64,000 nucleotides of DNA from Eucalyptus grandis (taxonomy: Eukaryota; Streptophyta; Magnoliopsida; Myrtales; Myrtaceae), in contig NC_052622.1 in NCBI RefSeq assembly GCF_016545825.1, positions 4,593,001 to 4,657,000 on the forward strand. The letters run 5' to 3'. The stretch's first letter is position 1; the number at the start of each line of letters is the position of its first letter. The position numbers and the translations under genes were made by a program. Below are positions 55,942-64,000 of the stretch, one piece after another. The notes beneath the pieces were generated by a model. That model was not told the DNA's origin, made no database searches, and worked only from the letters and a program-made list of their open reading frames with translations.

Positions 55942-56337
55942 GTTTGTCTTTCGGTCGACTTAGATGGATGTTGGAGCTCCCAAATGACAGAGATAGTCAG
56001 ATAGATCGGTATCCTTTGCTAATGGAACAAGTGGAGAGTAGTAGTGGTCATCAACACATAATTGATGTAGAGAGAAATGGGGACGCCTCATTGACAACAT
56101 CTCATGGTGATCAGCAACGCAGGGTAGACTCGACAGAGGATGAGGATGGACTTTCGCCTATCATGCCAGCCCCTGCGGATCAAACAACTGTAAATTCATC
56201 AAACAAATTGAACTCCGTGAATTCCTCTAGCACGAGAAGAAGGAGTGATGATTACCACCAGCATCGAACAAGTCCATTGAATTCTGGACTATGGATTTCA
56301 GTGGAGTTAGTTGTCACCGTGGGTCAAATTATAGCAC
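55942..56337 (+). pseudogene. RING E3 ligase exon, isolated copy (left arm)
   Basis: Copy of the first coding exon of the E3 gene on the opposite strand (62351-61651). It follows a CATATAG acceptor and encodes LRWMLELPNDRDSQIDRYPL, HQHIIDVERNGDAS and SGLWISVELVVTVGQIIA. Its frame is intact, unlike the other arm, but it breaks off at 56337 inside the first membrane segment and no further E3 exon follows on this strand. Confidence 0.85.
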
Positions 56338-56813
56338 CAAGTTAGCTGGACTTACCAGGTATCTTCTTGTCAGATTCAATTTTCATAATTACTCAAGTAA
56401 AATATGTCTGGTGCAAATTACAATTGTGTACAATCAATTTTATTTAGACTTGAGTCCCTAGATATCCATCTATGAAATGGGAAATAGTTAGGCTACGATT
56501 AAAAAAAAAGTGTCTCGTAAAGGAGGGGGGATAGGCATTCTGTCATAAACGCGAATGCCTGCCCATTTTGATTCTGAATAGCACATGAAAATACTAATAT
56601 TGGAATTGGTGATTACATTCCTTTTGCCAAAAAATGTGCTTTATCGTTTCTAGAGAGAGCATGATATGTACCAATGAGCAGCTTCTTCCTGATAAATTAG
56701 TGTATGTAATATTCCTGCGCAATCTTCTTTTTTGGCTTCATATATTATGTAACTTCCTTTTGATTAAAAGTTGCTGCTGTGACCAGGATTCCATTATGTA
56801 TATGTGGTGGTAG

Positions 56814-58639
56814 GTCGAGGATCCACTATCAGAGGCAACAAAGTAATTGAAGCGGCTTCAAAGGAGCTCACCTGATTCTTTGGAAACACACATTCTTTCG
56901 TTTGAAGTAAATATGAGAAAGTGGAAAACTTTGCTTGCTTTTCAGGTAATTTTGCCTGGGGGTTACTTTGCTTCTTTTTTCTTTTGTCCAGTGACTTTCT
57001 TACTCTTGAAACTTCTTGAAACATATTGTTCGGAGTAACTTAATGACAAGCTGATAAATGTTCTGTTTCTTTTTCCTATATATGTGCTGCTTGCAATTTA
57101 ATTTTCTACTTACCTCCATTTTAATATATGCATCTTTATATGCTGCTCTTTTCATAAACCCAGGCGGTGAAGCAGCTGCTCCGGTTGGACGCAGAAAGCC
57201 CTGACACACATAGGTGCCTGGTTAGTTCCTCTCTAGTTTGCACTCGAGATATTTTATCATTCTCATATGTCCTCTTAACTCCTTGGGTTGAGCTGTTGAT
57301 ATATTTGTTGCATCTTTTGGGTGTCTGTAAATTTTGATGCAAGTCATAGTATGTTGATCTGTGTTGCTGCTGCTTTTTCCTCAATTCTTTTCAGTGGTGG
57401 TCTATATTGTTTCCCCGGTTGCTAGAGATTTTGACGGCTTGGTGTTGTTCCTGATGGGTGCTTCTTATGCTGCAGTTAAAGTTTTTCCACGTAGTTAGTT
57501 CCATGGCTGCCCCAGCTACTGACTCTGAGAAACTTATTTGCACTGTATTAGAAGCTGAACGACCATAAATCAGGTTCTTTACAACCTGTCTTTTGGACTT
57601 GCTATATCTTTCTTGTTTGTTTTTTCAATATGGCAGTCTTTTAACACATACAATTGTTCATCTTGCAGTCATTTGCATGGGAAGTCTCTGTTAGAGGCAA
57701 ATGAGTCATTCCTCAATAAGCATAAAGGTATCCTCAACATCAGACAATTTTCTTATGTGTGTTATAACAGGTTCTAAGTGTGCTTGGTCTTTTTTTTTGT
57801 GTGTGCAGATTCCTTGATGCACAAGGCAGCTGCTGCAGAAATGCTGTATCTTTTGGAACCCAGCAATAAGGGCAAGGCTGTGAAATTAATTGAGGATTCA
57901 AGCAACAACTTGGTGCAAAGGTACTGTTTGGTGCAACGAAGGTCTACCGTCTTCATTTCATTTGTTTTGGACCGTTTTACGCTGCCATCCCCTTGATAAT
58001 CTGTTGAGCATGTCCACGTTATGTTGCATAGAAATGGAGCACTCAGATCAGTTAAGGAATGGAAACTCAAGGATTGTATTGCGGTTCACAAGCTACTCTC
58101 CTCAGCAGTGGTTGATATGGATGCTGCATCAAGTAAGTTTTGATCTCATCAACTGTTTTTGGTAAAGTTATGCTTAAAATGTGGAGTATCTGTTGAAATA
58201 ATTGGAGTAGCAGCAGTATAGGGTAGCAAGTGGGTGGCTGGGTGGGTGTGTGTTGGGGTGTGAGAGTCAGGGAGGGATCTCGTCGGTGAATTTCGTTACT
58301 GATGACCATTCTTCTATCCCTACTTCCTTATTGGACTACTCATTTTACTGAATACAAAGATGGGATATTATGATTGGATAAAGCTAGATTTGACTTTTGA
58401 GATGGTGTCTCTGACACTTGTAAAATACATCTTCAACAGGATGGAAATTACGTTGTGCTGAATACTTCCCGCACTCCACATATTTTGAAGGAAGTCGCAG
58501 TTCTGCAGTTCTAAAGTCCTCGTACAACCAGATTTCTAGTAATCCTGAAAATGGAGTCAACCATCCTGCGGGTGGCATAAGCATGGATTCTCTTGCGTCA
58601 AATGGAAAACTGGAAGCTTTTAAGGACCTCTCTATCTAA
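56814..58639 (+). pseudogene. NAA15-like NatA auxiliary subunit, 3' fragment
   Basis: Seven exons of the C-terminal part of the N-terminal acetyltransferase A auxiliary (ribosome-anchoring) subunit: 56814-56945 (SSPDSLETHILSFEVNMRK), 57164-57220 (AVKQLLRLDAESPDTHRCL), 57476-57573, 57669-57727 (HGKSLLEANESFLNKHK), 57809-57920 (DSLMHKAAAAEMLYLLEP), about 58031-58130 (VKEWKLKDCIAVHKLL) and about 58440-58639 (RCAEYFPHSTYFEGSRSSA, GKLEAFKDLSI, stop). Splice signals are mostly conserved. In-frame TAA codons at 56844 and near 57564 destroy it, and the N-terminal two thirds (TPR repeats) are missing. It lies between the inverted arms. The functional gene must be elsewhere in the genome. Confidence 0.85.
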
Positions 58640-60573
58640 CAAGTGGAGTTGAAAGCTCATTTTGGGCAATGGGAATATGCATTAAGCTAAGGTTTCCCTT
58701 TTTGCATTGTTAGTTTTACAATCTATAGGACATCCTGAGGTGGAGCCATAGGAGAAATTTTGAAGAACGGATGCTTCATCAGCCTTAAGAACAAGTGGCC
58801 TCTGCAAACTTACTTCTGGAGACATGTTGTACTTCCCTTATTTATGTCCACCATTGTTTTTCCTTTGTATAAACATTGCGTTCTGTGAAAAATTTTGGAA
58901 TGAGATGTTACAAATGATAGATTTTGCATCAATAAGACATGCTCTCCTGGGTTGGTTTTTGTTCTTCGTTTTCTAGTTTCAGGTCATGAAAGTTTTCTAT
59001 TTTTTGGTATGCAAGTGAGTGATTCGGGCCTTGGCTCTATGTTATCCTTGCTAATATGAACCTCCTAATTTATCTTCTAATTTATCTTCTTTGATTTTTT
59101 CGTATCACTAATGAAATGGATGAAGACAAGTGGTCTCCTAATGGGTTGTTGTTGTAGAGGAGCCATATGTTTTGCTGGACTTTATCTTTTTCTGTTACGG
59201 AAATTTCCCTAGATTGTAGGGAAAATGTTTAATTTTCTTTTTCTTTTCTTCTAGTTTTCCCTGAAACAACCTTCAAAGAAATTATCTCTTGAGGCCTTTG
59301 GCAATTTCTCCTGCTTTTAAGTCGTCTGAAACTCTAAAAATAAATTTAGAAAATGCGAAAATAACGGTATGCCATTTTTGCTGTTTTCGCACCAAAATAA
59401 GGAGGTTGAAATTATGTAGCCTCATCTCCCTTCTGAGACCACAACCAGAATAGTAATATGAATGGCACGAAATATGTAAGTTCAAGAAAAAGCCATTTTT
59501 CTTCTTTTCTGAGTCCCAAACCGATCACTTGCGCAATGCTCTCATATCTTGTGAGGGATGGTGTGGAATGATCTTTGATACTGTGTACAGTGTATCTTAA
59601 AAATTATGCATTTGTATCACTTTTAAAAATGAATATTACTTGTATTGCCTATAAAAAATTAATGAATAAGATATTTTTAACGTTCATAAAAATATTTAGA
59701 CATACATAATTGCAAGGGATGGAGAGAACTTTTCATGAACTAATTAGTTGAATTTGATCTAAGTGATTAATATTAAAAAAATATTTTCCAAATCTATGAA
59801 ACAAATAGAATCTAAAACAAAACCAAAGACTAAATTGCTATTGCTCTATCCATGATCAGTTTTTGTCCATCACGTTCTTCCAAATTCTATTGCTCATCTG
59901 TCTTCAATCTTTTTATTTAAAAGAGGAAAGATAAAACTAAAGTTGTTCTCTGCAAATATCAGCAATTTTTTAGCATATTGCTACAACTTTGATTACGCAC
60001 TATGCTAGCTATTTCTTGATCAGCCTTTGGTAACTGTCTGTAACAGCAATAGTACTGAGGTCCTCCATTTATCTTAAGCATGCCCACTCTAGGGCTCTAA
60101 AATAGGAGAACATGACACGATGAATAGTTACAGTTTATCGCAATTTACATGATTGAATACACCATGTGCTGTATTTTCGAACAAGCTATATACATCATTA
60201 CCATTATCCCGAGATAGGATCTGTGCGCAAAGATTCCTTTGCCATTGCAGCACCCCAGATCGTTTCACGGGACCCGGCGTATGAGCCGACCATTCAACTT
60301 CGACCTCACATTTACATGTCCTGAGAAGGTGGGACCACTCCCAAGCAAGAGATTCACTTCTACATAGTGTAGTGTAGCAATGGTAAATCATCCGATGCGT
60401 CACAAGAGAACCTCTTTGCAGATATAACCTCTGCTACCTGTGCCAAGTCAATACACGTATCTGCGAAGAGGCCCTGTTTCATCGTAAGTCCGATGAGCAA
60501 ACATTGTAGTTGGCACATTCATGGGCAGCTCCCTTATGCAAATTCTTGAGCTACTTGAAACTCGTCCTCAGTT
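58640..60573. other. 3' flanks between NAA15 relic and E3 gene
   Basis: The first 300 bases may be NAA15 3' UTR, the last 200 or so the 3' UTR of the minus-strand E3 gene. AT-rich sequence lies between (59570-59850). No gene seen. Confidence 0.45.
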
Positions 60574-62351
60574 CTAGCTGTCTCTGTCAGATTGCGAAAG
60601 CCCACTGCTCTCGCTAATCTCACTTTTACAGAGGGGGCATGAGGCATTGATCTTTAACCATTTATCAATGCACTCAACGTGGAAGACATGGTGACAAGGT
60701 AGCTCTTTAAGTTCATCGTTATCTTCATATCTTGACAAGCAAATACAGCAAACCTGCACAAATACAATGGCAACATCACTTTGTCTGCTTGAAGATAAAT
60801 ATCATGCCTAGCTGCCGATAGTAAGCATTTGCGACTTGCTGCTATCATGATAGTTTCACCATGTTAAGGAACGTACAAGCAGATGTGAGGCGAGGCCTTT
60901 CTTTTTAGGACGCGAAATCAAATGCTAGCCCTACATTATAGGTCAAAATTCAGCAGGAGGGTGCTTGAACTCCAGAATTGGAATGGGAGGACATAAGTGG
61001 ATTTTATGCTTACCGCATCTTCTCCTGACAAGAAACACTCCTTTTCTGTCCCTGGAGCCAAGACCCCGCCTTCACTTCCTCCTGTGTTAAATTCCTCACC
61101 GTCAGCATTTAAGTCTTGCTTCACCTTGAATTTGTAGATAGGAGGAGCATTGATGGTTTCTGAGGTGGCTCCTCTTGTCTGCGAAAAGTCTTCTTGGATG
61201 CCCAGAACAGATATTATGCAAGGTAGGCAGCAACAAATTGTTGCACATAGTATAAAAGGCATGGCATATCCAATACAGCTAAAAGTTAGAAATGCTATAC
61301 ATAACCTGCAAAAGGGCCACAACACATATTTCATCAAGCACAGCAATTACATGTATAGACAGAACAGAACAGTTTCGGAGTATCAGAAGGTGAAGAGTGA
61401 ATCCAAAAATCCACACATAGCCGACAACAAACCATACAGCAAAAAAACAGTCTAAGGCCATCTTGAAATGGTCCACCAGCCCACTAATTCTACAAAAACG
61501 AAATTAGCTGTTGATTCCATCTATCATAGATTGTATAGACTAGGTTATTCTGAATGATGCCAACAATCCCACAACGCAAATTGAAATTCAATTTGAATAG
61601 ATGAGAAGCAATCATCATCCATGAGAAGCATAAGAAACGATTGAACTTACCGTGAACTCGAGAGTGTCTCGCAATTTGGCCATTCCATGATGCCAATTCT
61701 TCAGAATGTTGATTGCCCTCATCTCGTGGACTGTGTGACAGATAGCTGTATAAGAGCTAGGCTCGATTGACTACTATGAGAAGTCCCTCGATGGGATCGA
61801 CCGGACTGCTGATCACTACTACGGTTGCCGAATGATAACGCCAAAGAAAGAATAGGCAAAGTGTTGCCACACAACCAGATGCATAACCTACAACCCATGC
61901 AAATAGTGGAGCCTCTGGATTTTCATGTCTTGACAATGACAAAAACCACTATGGATGCTATAATTTGACCCACAAAGTGACAACTAACTCCACTGAAATC
62001 CATAGTCCAAAATTCAATGGACTTGTTTGATGCTGGTGGTAATCATCACTCCTTCTTCTCGTGCTAGAGGAATTCTGCAGTTCAATCTGTTTGATGAATT
62101 TACAGTTGTTTGATCCGCAAGGGCTGGCATGATAGGCGAAAGTCCATCCTCATCCTCTGTCGAGTCTACCCTACGTTGCTGATCACCATGAGATGCTGTC
62201 AATGAGGCGTCCCCATTTCTCTCTACATCAATTATGTGCTGATGACCACTACTACTCTCCACTTGTTCCATTAGCAAAGGATACCGATCTATCTGACTAT
62301 CTCTGTCGTTCGGGAGCTCTAACATCCATCTAAGTCGACCGAAAGACAAAC
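60574..62351 (-). pseudogene. membrane RING-H2 E3 ubiquitin ligase (At1g63170/At4g11680-like), several frame breaks
   Basis: Four minus-strand exons: 62351-61651, 61489-61351, 61305-61014 and 60753-60574. They encode, in order, RDSQIDRYPLLMEQVE, a membrane segment (SVELVVTLW..), LSRHENPEAPLFAWVVGYAS, VDHFKMALDCFFAVWFVVGY, FLTFSCIGYAMPFILCATIC, CCLPCIISVLGI and a C-terminal RING-H2 finger ([41 protein letters not shown]). The family places ubiquitin ligases in membranes with several spans. The splice sites and the RING exon are intact. The first exon has about four small indels relative to the left-arm copy and family (near 62075, 61985, 61945, 61840), and the second exon one near 61410. Together about 437 codons would be expected, the family's normal size. 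It is either a decaying gene or a stretch of poor base calls. Confidence 0.75.
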
Positions 62352-62599
62352 CTATATGACAGAGTGTCCAACATTGTAAGTTAAAAGTCACAAGCTTCCT
62401 GTCTTATTGAGAACTTGCTCCAATGAATAAAATTTTATCATCTTTCAACAGAACTCCCGACACTTGGCATTCAGCAAATGTCAACAAATAAACCGATCGT
62501 CAAGCTTCTCTTCTAAGAATCCTCTAGAATAGGAGCAATAGATATCATTATTATCATTACCACGAGCTCATTAAACTCAGGAAACAACAATTAAAGAAG

Positions 62600-63160
62600 A
62601 ATAGGGGGAAATTGCAGACCGCAGACCGCGTCAAGCGTGCTCTCAATATGCGCCTTCAGGAACCCGGCCGGCGCGAGTTCCGACTTCCTCAACTAGTAGT
62701 GCCCGACCATGCGGCCCTCGTCTGGGCCAGGTTCGCGATCGCGCCCTTCCTCCTCCATCGCCTTGAACGCGCCTCGGAACCAAGGCTCTATCTCCTCCAC
62801 GAACTCGTCCGTGACCCGACTTGGCTCACGTCCAAGGAAAAGCCCTAGCTCCGGTGGCCGGTGTAGCCAGTCCACGTACTCGTCCACGCGAGCGCAAATC
62901 CTCCCGGCCCTCTAGCCCGCGCTCTCCTTCTTCGCCACGCCGTCGGCCCTACCTAGGTCCACCGAGATCCCCCTCGCGACCGATCGGGCAGCGGCCGACA
63001 GGACAACACCCGGCCGACGACGGGAGCCCGGGCGCCGCCGGAACGAGACCGAGGCCGCCTCCCTCCGCCGGGAGGCCGACGGCTTCGCGGCGGAGGCGGG
63101 CGACGTCTTCGGCCCGAGGGAGGGGGAGGACGAGTAGATACCAGAGACGGAGGACGCCAT
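62600..63160 (-). pseudogene. plastid glucose-6-phosphate isomerase, N-terminal fragment (right arm)
   Basis: Starts with the ATG at 63160 and reads MASSVSGIYSSSPSLGPKTS, close to the plant plastid PGI transit peptide, then [20 protein letters not shown] and a TAG near 62910. After a frame change come VDEYVDWLHRP and [10 protein letters not shown], where the following Trp codon is TAG. The missing C before PDEGRM is shared with the left arm, so that mutation predates the duplication. Homology again stops after LDAVC. No catalytic domain. Confidence 0.85.
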
Positions 63161-63589
63161 CGGCGCGGCGGCGGCTCGGAGTCGGAGTTGATGACGAGTT
63201 CGTCGGAGGGAGGCACCGGACGGGAGGCCCGTGAGTTGCCGAGAGACCACGCAGCACAAACCTCGATCTCCACGTTGGAAACAGCTTGGAGGCGAAGGTT
63301 TGAGAAACCAGTTGCGACACGGCGGGGCTCTTGGAGGAGGCGACGTGACGAGGTAGATGATCGGCGAGGCTTTTTGAGAGGCGGAGGCGGAGGGGGTGGG
63401 ATGCGCCGAGAAGGAAACGGAGGAAATAAGTGCAGCTCGCTCCGTCTCGCTCTTCCACGAAAGAGAGACAAAATCAAAAAATTCAAGCAAGAGAGAGAAA
63501 ATTTAAGCGGGAGTGTTGCGCATTTATTACCCGTCCTTTCTTACGCCAACCGAGTCGAGCCGAGCCGAGCCAACAGCCGAGTTATTTGG

Positions 63590-63612
63590 AAGAGAGAGAG
63601 AGAGAGAGAGAA
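63590..63612. repeat. (GA)n microsatellite in arm promoter
   Basis: Counterpart of the (TC)n run at 54631-54652 in the left arm. On the strand of the PGI fragment both are CT-rich 5' UTR-like sequence. Confidence 0.9.
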
Positions 63613-63821
63613 AGAAGCGCCGAGTCGAGATCGAGGAGAGGAAGATGGCGCCCGACCTTATGGGTCTCACGAGGACACGTGTCGCGCTCCCACCGCCTTC
63701 TTGTTTGCCAGGCTGTCTACATAAGACGTACCCAATATTTTCTCTCCTCTGTCCCTCTCCATTTTTTCCTTTCGAAAATTTGAATTTGAAAATCTCTCTC
63801 CGCGCTCGTTTCTGCTCCGCC

Positions 63822-64000
63822 ATGCATCAAGCGGCCATTCTCCCGCCGTCGTCGACGAACCACATTACGGCTGCCCCAACTCCGGTGCTCGCTCGCTTCT
63901 CTCTTCGGGCTCGTTGCTGCTCTGTCGTGTTCGTTCCGGCGTTCCCGGGATCGCAGATGCAGCACACGGAGGAGAAGCAGGCCTCTTCGAGCTCCCCTCA
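63822..64000 (+). CDS. possible gene start running off the window
   Basis: From the ATG at 63822 the frame is open to the end of the window (about 59 codons). The peptide is rich in Ala, Pro, Ser, Arg and Cys with no acidic residue in the first 45, as in a plastid or mitochondrial transit peptide, and GC content is high. It would be divergent from the PGI fragment with about 660 bp between the two ATGs, which suggests a bidirectional promoter. Product unknown. It may also be chance. Confidence 0.35.
   Translation, partial: MHQAAILPPSSTNHITAAPTPVLARFSLRARCCSVVFVPAFPGSQMQHTEEKQASSSSP

Larger units (their letters stand above)
54504..56337 (+). repeat. large inverted duplication, left arm
   Basis: The reverse complement matches 61957-63746 over its whole length, including promoter, phosphoglucose isomerase 5' part, intron-like spacer and an E3-ligase exon. 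It starts at GAGAAAATATTGGGTACGTC and ends at GGTCAAATTATAGCA. Both arms carry individual point changes and small indels. Confidence 0.9.
61957..63746 (-). repeat. large inverted duplication, right arm
   Basis: Partner of 54504-56337. On the minus strand it gives promoter, PGI 5' fragment, spacer and E3 exon in the same order. The homology ends inside the E3 exon at GCATCC, beyond which only this arm continues with E3 sequence. Confidence 0.9.

Overview
The window is nuclear DNA from a flowering plant, almost certainly a eudicot. Genes carry GT-AG introns. The recognisable families are plant-specific: LRK10-like receptor kinases, plant mTERFs, a DYW-type PPR protein, a TIR-NBS-LRR C-terminus and a plastid phosphoglucose isomerase. 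Two Ty1/copia elements primed from initiator tRNA-Met are present. A woody eudicot such as a Myrtaceae species is plausible but not shown by the sequence.

Layout. (1) 0-2 kb: 3' part of an LRK10-like receptor kinase (copy 1) with two single-base deletions in its glycine loop. (2) 3-8.4 kb: gene graveyard with a decayed DYW PPR gene resembling Arabidopsis At3g49170/EMB2261, a stray LRK intron fragment and an LRR relic. (3) 9.16-17.23 kb: a complete copia retrotransposon on the minus strand, with matching LTRs and an AAAAC target duplication, itself interrupted by a 666-bp Mutator-type MITE with a 9-bp target duplication. (4) 17.7-30.4 kb: mTERF array. It holds one intact mTERF gene (23103-24662), a truncated copy, an orphan copy of the mTERF 3' flank, and two LRK first-exon relics. 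(5) 31.5-36.7 kb: a PIF/Harbinger-like MITE, then LRK copy 2, whose only visible defect is one missing T. (6) 36.8-44.5 kb: an RCC1/PRAF-type pseudogene split by a second copia element (GATGG target duplication), then a TNL C-terminal pseudogene on the minus strand, enclosed by a short inverted repeat. (7) 45.8-53.9 kb: a second mTERF-LRK block. This mTERF copy has lost promoter and start codon. LRK copy 3 (50048-52840) is complete and is the only intact receptor kinase here. (8) 54.5-63.75 kb: an inverted duplication of about 1.8 kb per arm. Each arm joins the promoter and first part of a plastid phosphoglucose isomerase gene to an exon of a membrane RING-H2 E3 ligase gene. Between the arms lie a NAA15 (NatA auxiliary subunit) 3' fragment on the plus strand and the remaining E3 exons on the minus strand. 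(9) 63822 to the end: start of a possible new plus-strand gene.

Two gene models look functional from sequence: the mTERF at 23.1 kb and the LRK10-like kinase at 50.0 kb. The mTERF-LRK pair is a unit that has been duplicated, deleted and re-shuffled, giving a typical resistance-like receptor kinase cluster. Several otherwise healthy copies are broken only by one-base changes, mostly in homopolymer runs, so base-calling error has to be considered beside true pseudogene decay.
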